64,000 nt of DNA from Alphaproteobacteria bacterium (GTDB lineage Bacteria > Pseudomonadota > Alphaproteobacteria > Micropepsales > Micropepsaceae): contig PMKE01000071.1 of assembly GCA_003158585.1 (NCBI GenBank), positions 114,895-178,894 on the forward strand, in the 5' to 3' direction. Below the pieces are notes generated by a model. It was given only the letters and a program-made list of their open reading frames with translations. It did not search any database and had not been told where the DNA came from. The translations under genes were made by a program, and so were the position numbers. This document shows, one piece after another, positions 17,612 through 27,034 of the stretch; position 1 is the stretch's first letter, and each line of letters begins with the position of its first letter.

Positions 17612-18909
17612 AGCGCCTTGCGTTGGTTTTTCTCGGGGTGGGGATCGGGTTCATCACGGCGGCGGGACTGCTGCTGCCGCAGGCGCAAGGCGCCAACAAC
17701 GCGACTGTCTACCGACAGTTCAATCTTTTCAGCGAAGCCTATGAAAAGGTCCGCGCCAATTACGTCCGTCCGGTGCAGGACAGCGAGCTGATGAACGGCG
17801 CCATCGAAGGTATGGTCTCGGGTCTCGACCCGCATTCCAGCTACATGGACGCCAAGGCCTTCGCCGACATGCAGATTCAGACCAAGGGCGAATTCGGCGG
17901 CATCGGCATCGAAGTCACGATGGAAGACGGGCTCATCAAAGTGGTCTCGCCCATCGACGACACGCCTGCCGCGCGAGCCGGCCTCAAGACCGGGGATTAC
18001 ATCGCCGCCATCGACGGCAACGCCATCCAGGGCATGAACCTCAACGATGCCATCGACAAGATGCGCGGTCAGGCCGGCTCCAAGGTGACGCTGACCATTC
18101 TGCGCAAAGGCGAGAGTAAGCCCTTCGACGTCGCCTTGACCCGCGCCGTGATCCATGTCGACAGCGTCAAATGGCACCGCGAGGGCGATATCGGCTACAT
18201 CCGCATCGCCTCCTTCAACGAAGAGACGGATGCGGGCCTGGAACGCGCCGTGCGCGAGCTCAAGAAGCAGATCGGCCCGGCGCTCAAGGGCTATGTGATC
18301 GACCTGCGCAACGATCCGGGCGGGCTGCTCGATCAGGCCGTGGAAGTCAGCGACGACTTCCTGAACAGCGGCGAGATCGTCTCCACCCGCGGCCGCCAGC
18401 CGGACGACACGCAGCGCTTCCCCGCCAGATCCGGCGACATCACCGACAACAAGCCGCTGGTGGTGCTGATCAACGCCGGCACGGCCTCGGCCTCCGAGAT
18501 CGTCGCGGGCGCCCTGCAGGACCACAAGCGCGCCATCGTCGTCGGCATGACCAGCTTCGGCAAAGGTTCCGTGCAGACCATCATTCCGCTCTCCGAAGGC
18601 GGCGGCGCACTGCGCCTGACGACGGCCCGCTACTACACGCCGTCGGGCCGCTCCATCCAGGCCGAAGGCATCGTGCCGAACATCGCGGTCGCCCAGGCCG
18701 GCGAAGAAGCCGAGGTGAAGATCGAGCGCCCGAGCGAAGCGGACCTGCCGGGCCACCTCCAGCCGGAACAGCTGGGCGGCAAGAAGCCCCAGACCGTCAT
18801 CCGTCCGCCGGCGGGCAGCAAGGATAAGGATTTCCAGCTCACCTATGCTTTGGGCATGTTGCACGGCAATGGCGCCCTGGTGGCCCAGAAGGGACCCAAC
18901 GCTCACTAG
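17608..18909 (+). CDS. S41 family carboxy-terminal processing peptidase
   Basis: PDZ 'GIGIEVTMEDGLIKVVSPIDDTPAARAGLKTGDYI'; 'GTASASEIVAGALQDHKRAIVVGMTSFGKGSVQ'. Confidence 0.95.
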   Translation: MKRLALVFLGVGIGFITAAGLLLPQAQGANNATVYRQFNLFSEAYEKVRANYVRPVQDSELMNGAIEGMVSGLDPHSSYMDAKAFADMQIQTKGEFGGIGIEVTMEDGLIKVVSPIDDTPAARAGLKTGDYIAAIDGNAIQGMNLNDAIDKMRGQAGSKVTLTILRKGESKPFDVALTRAVIHVDSVKWHREGDIGYIRIASFNEETDAGLERAVRELKKQIGPALKGYVIDLRNDPGGLLDQAVEVSDDFLNSGEIVSTRGRQPDDTQRFPARSGDITDNKPLVVLINAGTASASEIVAGALQDHKRAIVVGMTSFGKGSVQTIIPLSEGGGALRLTTARYYTPSGRSIQAEGIVPNIAVAQAGEEAEVKIERPSEADLPGHLQPEQLGGKKPQTVIRPPAGSKDKDFQLTYALGMLHGNGALVAQKGPNAH

Positions 18910-18960
18910 ATTCGCCGTCATTAACCGGAGCGTAACCATGACCGCCTTTAGCTTGCGGTC

Positions 18961-20187
18961 ATGGCCGCGAGCGGCATGAACGGGGAATCGGAGCACAAGC
19001 GCCGCGGGGGGCTGGTGCTTGCGCTGGCTTATATCCTCGTGATCCTCGTCCTGGCCGGGATCGCTGCCGCCGTCACTTTCTTAGGCGATCCGAATGCGGG
19101 CCGGCAGGTCGCGACCCTGCACATTCCACCCAGGCACATCGCGCGCGTCCCCGCACCGCCGCCCGTCGAAACTCCGGCGAGCGAAACGCCGCCCGCGACG
19201 CAAGCTCCGCCCGGCGGGGAAACGCCCGCCGCGGCCGTTCCGCCGGGTACGGCAGTACCGCCCGGACAGACACCGCCTCCCGGACAAACGGTTCCGCCCG
19301 CGCAAACGGCGGCCGTACCGCCCGCGCAAACGGCAGCCGTACCGCCCGCGCCTCCTCCTCCTCCGCCATCGCCTCCGCCCATGACCGGAGGCGCCGCGGT
19401 CGCCAATCCGGCGCTGATCGAAAAAACTCCGCAGGGACCTTTGCCGCGCATCGCCGACAACGGCCTGTCTCCCATGCGCGCTTACGGGACGGCCATTCGC
19501 CCCGACGGCAAGCCACGCATCGCCATCGTGATCCGCGGTCTCGGCATCAGCGCCAGATCGACCTCGGCTGCCATCGACGGCACGCCGCCGGGCGTGACGC
19601 TGGCCTTCGCTCCATATTCCAACGACGTGCAGAACTGGGTGGCGGCGGCGCGCAAGAAGGGCCACGAAGTCCTGCTCGAAGTGCCGATGGAGCCCTACGA
19701 CTTTCCGGACAGCGATCCCGGCCAGTACACGCTGCGCACCGGCGTGGGGGAAGACACCAACACCAAGAAGCTGGTGTGGTCGCTGACGCGCTTCACCGGC
19801 TATGTGGGAATTACCAACCTCTTGGGCGGCAAGCTGCTCTCGGATGCTGGCGCGCTGGAACCGATGCTGACTTACCTCAACCGCCGGGGCCTCATGTTCT
19901 TCGACAACGGCTCGGCGATGCATTCTGTGGCGCCCGACGTAGCGGCACGCGTCGGCGTGCCGTTCAGCCAGGCGACGCTGACCGTCGATTCCATCCAGTC
20001 CGCGATGGAAATCGACCATCGCCTGTCCGATCTCGAAGCCGAAGCGCGCAGCAAAGGCAGCGCGGTGGGGGCGGGCTTTCTCTATCCCGTGACGCTCGAA
20101 CGCGTCGCCAACTGGTCGCGCGGTCTTTCCGGCCGGGGCTTTGTTCTGGCGCCCATATCGGCCATAGTCGTCGGTGCAAAGCACTGA
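18961..20187 (+). CDS. Divergent polysaccharide deacetylase family protein (YibQ-like), with Pro-rich linker
   Basis: TM N-terminus, Pro-rich repeat linker, 'KPRIAIVIRGLGISARSTSAAIDGTPPGVTLAFAPYSNDVQNWVAAARKKGHEVLLEVPMEP'. Confidence 0.88.
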   Translation: MAASGMNGESEHKRRGGLVLALAYILVILVLAGIAAAVTFLGDPNAGRQVATLHIPPRHIARVPAPPPVETPASETPPATQAPPGGETPAAAVPPGTAVPPGQTPPPGQTVPPAQTAAVPPAQTAAVPPAPPPPPPSPPPMTGGAAVANPALIEKTPQGPLPRIADNGLSPMRAYGTAIRPDGKPRIAIVIRGLGISARSTSAAIDGTPPGVTLAFAPYSNDVQNWVAAARKKGHEVLLEVPMEPYDFPDSDPGQYTLRTGVGEDTNTKKLVWSLTRFTGYVGITNLLGGKLLSDAGALEPMLTYLNRRGLMFFDNGSAMHSVAPDVAARVGVPFSQATLTVDSIQSAMEIDHRLSDLEAEARSKGSAVGAGFLYPVTLERVANWSRGLSGRGFVLAPISAIVVGAKH

Positions 20188-20263
20188 GCGCAATCCGGAA
20201 AAGTGTGAAGCGGTTTTCCGCTAGATTGCGCGAATATAAAAAGCCGAATTTAGAGACTGCGTG

Positions 20264-20752
20264 ATGTCGAAACCCGGATACGTCGAGCTGCCGTATCGTC
20301 CCAGCGTGGGCGTGATGCTGCTCGACAGAGAGGGCCGCGTCTTCGTCGGCCGGCGCATCGATCAGAGCGTGGAAGGCTGGCAGATGCCGCAAGGCGGCAT
20401 CGACGCGGGCGAGACGCCGCACGAGGCGGCGCGGCGCGAATTGAAGGAAGAGATCGGCACCGACAAGTGCGACTTCCTGCGCGAGATGGATGGCTGGCTG
20501 TCCTACGATCTGCCGTCCCATCTCATCGGCGTGGCGCTGCACGGGCGCTTCCGCGGCCAGAGGCAGAAATGGCTGGCGGCGCGTTTTTTGGGTACCGACG
20601 CCGACATCAACCTCGAAACCCACGAGCCTGAGTTCGAAGCCTGGCGCTGGATCGCGATGGACGAACTGCCGTCCCTGATCGTGCCCTTCAAGCGCGACAC
20701 CTATAAGAAGGTGATCGCCGCCTTCCGCGACCTGGCAATGCCCGCGGCGTAG
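20264..20752 (+). CDS. rppH: RNA pyrophosphohydrolase (Nudix)
   Basis: 'YRPSVGVMLLDREGRVFVGRRID...WQMPQGGIDAGETPHEAARRELKEEIGT' Nudix box. Confidence 0.93.
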   Translation: MSKPGYVELPYRPSVGVMLLDREGRVFVGRRIDQSVEGWQMPQGGIDAGETPHEAARRELKEEIGTDKCDFLREMDGWLSYDLPSHLIGVALHGRFRGQRQKWLAARFLGTDADINLETHEPEFEAWRWIAMDELPSLIVPFKRDTYKKVIAAFRDLAMPAA

Positions 20753-20784
20753 AGCGGCTGCTTTCAACACTGCTTGTATTAGCT

Positions 20785-20840
20785 GTCATCCCGGGCAAGC
20801 GTCCTTCGCGCAGCGAAGGACGCGCGACCCGGGACCCACC
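20785..20840. repeat. Dispersed intergenic palindromic repeat, copy 3 (left half only)
   Basis: 'gtcatcccgggcaagcgtccttcgcgcagcgaaggacgcgcgacccgggacccacc' matches copy 1 left half. Confidence 0.75.
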
Positions 20841-20940
20841 GAGACAGATGCGTGATCTTGAGCAGGAATGCGGTACGAGGTTCCAGACGGGACTTCAACT
20901 TCTTCGTCATGGCCGCCCTTGAGGCTGCCATCCGGATTAC

Positions 20941-21003
20941 CACGCGGAGACGCGGAGAACGCGGAGTGGAAGAGTGTCTCCGCGGCCTCCGCGCCTCCGC
21001 GTG
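20941..21003. repeat. 26-bp imperfect inverted repeat (CACGCGGAGACGCGGAGAACGCGGAG / CTCCGCGGCCTCCGCGCCTCCGCGTG)
   Basis: Arms at 20941-20966 and 20978-21003, 11-bp loop. Confidence 0.8.
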
Positions 21004-21108
21004 CGTTATTGCTAATCCCGCGACAGCTTTTCCATCACGGCCTGGAACGACGATGCGGGAGATGCGAGTCATGAAGAAATTCCAGGCGCGGGCGCGAAGC
21101 AGGCGCAG

Positions 21109-21378
21109 GTGCACAGCAAACGCGGTAATGTGTCAAAGTGTGCTGCTGAACCCGAGTCCCGCGATGACGCGGTAATGGATAAGCTGTCGACGCATTCCCA
21201 CCTTCAAAACCTGATTGTGTTACGCATGCAAAACCACCAGGGTATCCACACGAACGCGTATTATGAAGGCGTGAACGGTGCGACCAATGCTGGTTTGAAT
21301 GCGGCTGGTAGTTCAGGGGTAAGCGCGGCTCTGGAAGCCATTAAGGCATCGCTCCTCGCAAAGGGAACATATCCATGA
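21109..21378 (+). pseudogene. C-terminal remnant of AHH-like polymorphic toxin domain
   Basis: 'GIHTNAYYEGVNGATNAGLNAAGSSGVSAALEAIKASLLAKGTYP' resembles the C-terminal part of AHH/HNH-clade toxin domains; no AHH motif upstream; in-frame stop at 21013-21015. Confidence 0.5.
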
Positions 21379-21980
21379 CAATTTGGGCGATGCGCGGACA
21401 AGAAGGGTCACTCGTTGGTTTTGTGCCGGATGAACGTCTGGCAAAGGCGATTACAACGTGCGGTATGAACCCCATCGCAGTGAGAGAGGTACTGCGCGCA
21501 GCGGGAATGGAAATTTTTGACATGCAGATTGCTGAACCTTCGGCAACGAGGGTCGAAATGAACCGCCAATCGATTCCCGATCTTGTGATTTGGTCGTGGA
21601 TTGCCATCTTTTCACAACGTGCCGCGTCGACTGCGGTCGAGTTGGGGTGTGAGGCAGGAGAATTTTGGCCGTGCCGGTTTCAGTCGAATCCAGAGGAGGA
21701 GTTCTTTTTTCATCTGCCTTTGAAAGTCTTTGATATCGTCGATGTCAAAAGATCGACCTTCAGGCATATCCTTCCAGTAGATCCCCCGATCCCGATGTTC
21801 ATTGAAGCATTGGTAACAAAACAATTGCCCGACGAACTTCCGCCATGCTTTAGAGCTGAAACACCTGGGACAACCATAGTTTTCAGCGAGTTGTTTGTTC
21901 GAGATGATTTTAGGCTTGCATGGGATCGGAATGCATTCCGCGGTGCTGTGTTTCGTCGGCTTTCGACACAAATGGAGTGA
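21375..21980 (+). CDS. Probable immunity protein (Imm11/Imm43-like, tentative)
   Basis: 201 aa, 'IPDLVIWSWIAIFSQRAASTAVELGCEAGEFWPCRF...PLKVFDIVDVKRSTFRHI'; ATGA overlap with upstream toxin remnant; lower GC. Confidence 0.5.
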   Translation: MTIWAMRGQEGSLVGFVPDERLAKAITTCGMNPIAVREVLRAAGMEIFDMQIAEPSATRVEMNRQSIPDLVIWSWIAIFSQRAASTAVELGCEAGEFWPCRFQSNPEEEFFFHLPLKVFDIVDVKRSTFRHILPVDPPIPMFIEALVTKQLPDELPPCFRAETPGTTIVFSELFVRDDFRLAWDRNAFRGAVFRRLSTQME

Positions 21981-22610
21981 GGCTTGCCGGTGGAGAATCC
22001 AGCGACAGCGTATCCATTACAGAAGCTGCGGCTGGTCCTGCGCTGGTTTAATCGGCTGGCAAGCGCCGCGTGAGGTGCGTGCGGGGGCAGAGTCGATCCA
22101 CTCCAAACCCCAGCCGCCGGCTCCGGAATGATAATGCGTCTCGGTGTCGTAACATTATTTGATCATTGAATCTGCTGCATACCCCTTGAAACGTTCTTTG
22201 TCCGTTCCCATATGCCGCTTGTTGTTTGGGAAAAGGAGCAGAACGGCAGAACAGCGGCCAAGGGTCTTTCGCGAAGGCTCCGATCCGCAGCGGCGCGAGA
22301 ACATACAGGACCGAAGGATGCGCGCTCGCGTGCATCCGCAAGGGACCGCATCAGGATCGCCGCCCGTTGTCGTGCAAGGCACGAAGCGGGTCGCGCTGCC
22401 CTCGAGGGCGGGGCGCCAGGCGCAGGATGTGCTGTCCCGCGAGGTCCGAGGACAAGCAAAGGTGCATGTCTCTTTCCGCGTGGCGGATTGGGCTTGCCGG
22501 CCGTAGCTGTGCCGGAGGCGGGTTCGCGGTTTGGGCCGCGCGCCCGCCTTTGGGCTATCTGGGGAGAGGGGAAATCCGCCGGATAGGACCCGGCATGAAC
22601 GCGAGCCGTT

Positions 22611-25600
22611 CTATTCCGTTTGCTGCCGAAGGTCCTGCATGAAGGTCTTCAGCGTATCGATGGAAGCAACCTGAGAAGCGGCGTCGCGGAAGGCCAGCCC
22701 GTGCAGGTCGATGCGCTGGGTGACGACGGCAAAGGCGCTGGCGTCGGGGCTCGCTTTCATCTTGACGCCGAAATGCGTGCGCAGGCGGTCGAGGCCGGCT
22801 TCGTCGTTGGCGAGCGAAAAGGCGACGGCGGCGCGCATCGCCGTCTGGCGTTCTTCGGCGGTGAGCGGCGAGGCTTCGTTCCAGCGCGTGCCGAGCGCTT
22901 CCTCGGCCGTCTGGGCGGCGAGCGGCCAGTTGCTGCTCTGCCAATAGATGTCGGCGCGCAAGCGCTGGGTGTCCGGCGCCTGATCGACGGCAAGGAGTTC
23001 GAGCGCCTGATCCCACTGCTTCTGTTCGGCCAGCGCGCGGGCCTCCATCAGAAGACGCTGATGCGCCACCTCGTCCGGCAAGGTGGAGATCTGCGTGCTG
23101 CGCAAGGTTTCGAGCACGGCGCCGGGTTTGTGGTCCATCAGCTGGACCATGGCGAGTCTGGTGGCGACCTGAGCGCGCGCCACTCCGTCCAGCCGCTTGT
23201 CGATCTGGTACTGGAGCAGGTCCGCGGCCGGTCCCAGAAGATCGACGGCCACCAGCCGGTCCGACATGTGGCGGATCATCTCGTCGCCCTCGGGGCCGAT
23301 GGGCGTCAGTTCGATGAAGTCGTAGAACACTGACAGCGCTTCGACCGGCGGCATGCCGTCGGCCTTGCCGTTGAGGAAAAGATCGACGAAGGCGGCGCGC
23401 ATGTCGTCCTGCGCCTTGCCCGACATATCATCGTTGGGAAAGTTCGCGGTGGCGATGCGCAGCGTCTGAAGTCCTTCGCGCCAACTCTTCTGGGCGAAGT
23501 AGATCGAGGCGAGCGCGCGCAGGGTCTTCAGCTCCAGCTGGTCGCCGCGCCAGCGGTAACGCAGCCGTTCCAGCGCATTGATCGCCTGGGCCGGCTTCAT
23601 GGTGCCCGCCGCCAGGCCCGCGGTGACGCGGTAGTAGACGGCTTGCGCCGCCTGTTGCTCGTTGCCGCTCGATTCCACCAGAGCGAACAGACGGTCGGCG
23701 TCGCGTCTGCGGCGTTCCGCGGCATAGAGCCGGGCGCGGTCGAGCGCCGCCTGGAGCATCAACGGCTTGTCCAGCCGGTCGGAAAGACCCGCAAGCTGCG
23801 CGTCGGCGATCTCGAGCCGTCCGATGCCCAGCGCCGCCTCGGCGGCGGCAAGGCGCTCCCGCGCCCGCATGTCGGGTTCATAGGCATCCATCACCGGTGC
23901 GGCGCGCTCCAGATCGGTGCGAGCCGGGTCCCAATTCTCCTGCGCAGCCTCGATCAGTCCGCGCCACAGAGCGGCGTGGCGGTCGGCGTCGAACTGCGCG
24001 CCCGCCAGATCGTTGTGCGCTTCGCGATAACGGCCCATCTGGAGATTTGCCGCCGCGCGCATGGTCTGAAGCTGCATGTCGCTCTGCAGGGCGGGATCGT
24101 CCGCCTGCAAGATGTTGATGATTCCCAGCGCTTCGGCGGCGAAGCTGTTGGCCAGATAGAATTGCGCCAGCGTCAGGCGGGCCCATCCTGCGGCTTGCGG
24201 CCTCAGCCGCGCCACGGCGGCGCGCAACCGGCGCTCCGTGGCAAGGAAGGTGCCGCCGCTGATCTTCCGCCATCTGGGGAAGTCGAGGAAGCAGGGGCCT
24301 TGGCCGCTGCGGGCCAGGGCCTCGGGCGTACCGGCGGCCAGGGAGGCGGGGGTGAGCGACAATCCGCCCGCGCGCGTGATCGTCACGCGTGTGCCGGCGA
24401 TCGTCACCGAAAGGTCGTCGACGAAAGGCAGCAGCACGATGCCAGAGGCCGTCTCGAGGGCGGAGAACTCGACATAATTGCGTTCGTTTGCCGTCTTCCT
24501 GCCGGCCGCGCCCGGAATCAAGGTCAACTCGTCGCCGGCTTCGGGATCGACCAGCTTCATCGGCTGGGTAACGCCGGGAAGCAGCGTCGAGATCGAGGAG
24601 CTGCCCGGACGGTCCTGGTTGCGGGCAAAGCCGATGGCGAGCGCGGTCGAATCCACATGCGGCGCGATCACGACCTTGAGAGTCGAGCCTTCGGCAAAGG
24701 CGGCGATCTGTTCCGGCTGCTTCAGGGAGATGCGCAGTTGCGTCGAGTTGCTGGTGGTTGCCGCATCGATGGCGGCGGGGAAGTCGCCGAGCTGCGCCTT
24801 CAGCTTGGTGGCGTCGAGCCGCGGCGCATCCTGAAGGATGATCCAGGCGGTCAAACCGCGGATGAATACGGCCGAACCGCGCCGTCCGGCACCAGGGAAA
24901 GTCAGCACGGCGCCGTCGCGCGTCAATTTGCTGTCGGCGATCTGGACGTCGGGTGGCGTACCGGCCGGCGGCGCAACGGCTGCCGTATCCGCCGGCTGCG
25001 GTTCGGTGACCGCCTGCTGCGGTTGATCGGCGGCGGGCTTGGTCCGGCCGTTAAGCTTTGCCGCGGCATCCAAGATCGCTTGCGCCTTTGCCGCCGCCGT
25101 CGAGGCCTCGTTGTCGGACGGATTATAGGCGTCGGCATCGGTCCTCGGCGCCAGCACGTCAATGACGACATGCGTCCCGTCGCGGAAGTTGCGGAAGCCG
25201 GAGGCCGCGTCTGTGACGAATTCGACGACGGTCCCCTTGTTCTCGATGTGCCAGCCGGCGGCTTTCACCCAGGGCGGCGCCTGATTGTTGATGGCCGTGA
25301 AGTCGAGATTCGCCAGCGCCTCGAAGCGGACCGTCAGCTTTCCCGCCCCCGGAAACGCCGCATAAGGCACGTTGCGAGACCAGTCGAAGACGATGCGCGT
25401 GTAGTTGCGATAGGTCCCCGCATGGACCTTGAGGGTTTCGATTTTGGTGGGATCGACCGTTTTGCCCGGCGGCGGGGGCGGCGGCGGAAGATTGGGCGTC
25501 GTGCCGGCATAACTCAGAGGTGCCAGGTCGACGGCGAACCTGCCGGCAGAGGAACTGGTGTGGACGCGCACGGACTGCGTCAGCGCGAAGCGGAAGGTCT

Positions 25601-25892
25601 TGCCGTCCGGATCGGCGCGCGCGCTGGCAAGATAGGCGGGGACGGCCTGGGCGACGGCGTTGGGTGTGATCGCCGGCTTGCGGTTGAATGAGATCGTCAG
25701 GACCGCGCCGACGGCTTGCGCGGACACCTTGTCGGCCGGCGTCAGTCCGAACAGAAGCCGTGCAAATCCATTCTCTGTCGAAGCCGCGAAAGAATCGGCC
25801 TTGGCGCCCGGCGCGCAGCTCAGCACGGCGCAGACGAGGCAGAAGCGGAAGAGGTTTCGCACGAACCGTTGCATAAAGAAAACCCTGTCCAA
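22611..25892 (-). CDS. Large exported protein, AMIN-like N-terminus + TPR-rich C-terminus
   Basis: 1093 aa, signal peptide 'FVRNLFRFCLVCAVLSCAPGAKA'; 'YRNYTRIVFDWSRNVPYAAFPGAGKLTVRFEA' AMIN-like; TPR-like C-terminal half; next to motE. Confidence 0.7.
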   Translation of the reverse strand: MDRVFFMQRFVRNLFRFCLVCAVLSCAPGAKADSFAASTENGFARLLFGLTPADKVSAQAVGAVLTISFNRKPAITPNAVAQAVPAYLASARADPDGKTFRFALTQSVRVHTSSSAGRFAVDLAPLSYAGTTPNLPPPPPPPGKTVDPTKIETLKVHAGTYRNYTRIVFDWSRNVPYAAFPGAGKLTVRFEALANLDFTAINNQAPPWVKAAGWHIENKGTVVEFVTDAASGFRNFRDGTHVVIDVLAPRTDADAYNPSDNEASTAAAKAQAILDAAAKLNGRTKPAADQPQQAVTEPQPADTAAVAPPAGTPPDVQIADSKLTRDGAVLTFPGAGRRGSAVFIRGLTAWIILQDAPRLDATKLKAQLGDFPAAIDAATTSNSTQLRISLKQPEQIAAFAEGSTLKVVIAPHVDSTALAIGFARNQDRPGSSSISTLLPGVTQPMKLVDPEAGDELTLIPGAAGRKTANERNYVEFSALETASGIVLLPFVDDLSVTIAGTRVTITRAGGLSLTPASLAAGTPEALARSGQGPCFLDFPRWRKISGGTFLATERRLRAAVARLRPQAAGWARLTLAQFYLANSFAAEALGIINILQADDPALQSDMQLQTMRAAANLQMGRYREAHNDLAGAQFDADRHAALWRGLIEAAQENWDPARTDLERAAPVMDAYEPDMRARERLAAAEAALGIGRLEIADAQLAGLSDRLDKPLMLQAALDRARLYAAERRRRDADRLFALVESSGNEQQAAQAVYYRVTAGLAAGTMKPAQAINALERLRYRWRGDQLELKTLRALASIYFAQKSWREGLQTLRIATANFPNDDMSGKAQDDMRAAFVDLFLNGKADGMPPVEALSVFYDFIELTPIGPEGDEMIRHMSDRLVAVDLLGPAADLLQYQIDKRLDGVARAQVATRLAMVQLMDHKPGAVLETLRSTQISTLPDEVAHQRLLMEARALAEQKQWDQALELLAVDQAPDTQRLRADIYWQSSNWPLAAQTAEEALGTRWNEASPLTAEERQTAMRAAVAFSLANDEAGLDRLRTHFGVKMKASPDASAFAVVTQRIDLHGLAFRDAASQVASIDTLKTFMQDLRQQTE

Positions 25893-25910
25893 TCCGAACG
25901 TGCGTCTGAC

Positions 25911-26645
25911 CTATTTGCTCGCCTTTGGATTTGCGGCCGTCGGCGTCGCAGCTGCCGTTCTCGGCTTGGCCGCCGGTACCGCGGCTGCCGGTATCGCGGT
26001 TGCCGGTACCGTGGTCGCTGGTGCGGGTGCGGCGGGAGGATTTGGCGGCGCCACGAACTCGGGCAGCTTGAGATGGTCGGCCAGCTTGATCGTCAATTTC
26101 TGTGCGGCATCCGCGTTCATGGCGGCCAGGATCGGCGCCAGTGCGTCCGACTTCATGGCCTGTGCCACGGGGATGAGCACGCTATCGTCGAGATTGTTGA
26201 AGATGCGCGCCGCATCCTTGGGTTTCATGGCCGTGTAGGTCTTCACCAGAGACGCAAGCTGCGCCTTCTCCACCGTGTCGCGCTCGCCCAGTAGCGCCGC
26301 GATGTGGTCCTGTAGCTGCTTCAGCGTGGCGATCTTGTCGTCGACGCGGGCTTCCGCGGCCGCCAGCACCTGCGACCGCATGGCGATGTCGGCCTCGCGC
26401 GCATCGAGGGCCTCGCGCCGCTTGGCGAGACTGGACAGAACATCCACTTCGGCGGCGCTGTCCGAGCGCGTTTCCTCGGCGGCGGGATCGCTCGCCACGG
26501 GCGCCGTGTCCCTGGCCAGCACGGCCATATCGCCTAACTGGGCCGCCTTCGGCTCCTGCGCCCATGCGCTGCGCACCAGGCCCTCGCTTTTTAGGCCGAG
26601 TAGCGCAAGGCCCACAACGACCACAGCGGGCAGCAACGGTTTCAT
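25911..26645 (-). CDS. MotE family flagellar protein (MgtE-N-like domain)
   Basis: 'LVKTYTAMKPKDAARIFNNLDDSVLIPVAQAMKSDALAPILAAMNADAAQKLTIKLAD'. Confidence 0.85.
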   Translation of the reverse strand: MKPLLPAVVVVGLALLGLKSEGLVRSAWAQEPKAAQLGDMAVLARDTAPVASDPAAEETRSDSAAEVDVLSSLAKRREALDAREADIAMRSQVLAAAEARVDDKIATLKQLQDHIAALLGERDTVEKAQLASLVKTYTAMKPKDAARIFNNLDDSVLIPVAQAMKSDALAPILAAMNADAAQKLTIKLADHLKLPEFVAPPNPPAAPAPATTVPATAIPAAAVPAAKPRTAAATPTAANPKASK

Positions 26646-27025
26646 CTTACGGCCTTCAGGGAGTCGAGACGGTGCATGACGCTGCCCGACGGTAGATTGG
26701 CGGCGGCCGGCACGGCGCGGTCGAAGCGCTGCGCGATGCGTTCGCCGGAGGATGCGAGGACGGAAAGCTCGTCGGCGACGGCGCGGGCGCGCTTCAGCCG
26801 CTCGTCCAGGGTTTCCGCGGCACCGGCTGCTGCCGATTTGAGGGCGCGCAGCGAAGCACCGGCGCCCGCGATGGCGGCGTTAAGCTCGCCGATCATGGTC
26901 TTGAGGCTGTCCTGGCCCTTGCGGACCGCGGCCAGGCGCCGTTCCAGCACGATGCAATAGACTAGCGTCGCGGCGAGCAGCACACTCAATATCAGTTCGA
27001 GAACTTGGGCGAGGGTGATGTGCAT
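26642..27025 (-). CDS. DUF6468-type flagellar locus membrane protein
   Basis: N-terminal TM, coiled coil; positioned between motE and fliM. Confidence 0.7.
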   Translation of the reverse strand: MHITLAQVLELILSVLLAATLVYCIVLERRLAAVRKGQDSLKTMIGELNAAIAGAGASLRALKSAAAGAAETLDERLKRARAVADELSVLASSGERIAQRFDRAVPAAANLPSGSVMHRLDSLKAVR

Positions 27026-27034
27026 CGTTATCTC

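Noticed and set aside
18921-18935. TTAACCGGAGCGTAA as a CtrA-like site before the YibQ-like gene
   Set aside because: Only one half matches; no functional context for cell-cycle control beyond envelope role.
19200-19380. Short tandem repeats (ccgcccgcgcaaacgg) as a possible repeat array
   Set aside because: In-frame Pro/Ala-rich linker of the YibQ-like protein, not an independent element.
21612-21971. Minus-strand 119-aa ORF with Cys pairs (CPRCFSSKAW...FCYQCF) resembling a zinc-ribbon
   Set aside because: Fully antisense to the better supported immunity-like gene; the CxxC pattern is tempting but context favours the plus strand.
25970-26040. 15-bp near-tandem repeats (gcggctgccggtatc...)
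   Set aside because: In-frame Ala/Pro-rich C-terminal linker of the MotE-like protein.
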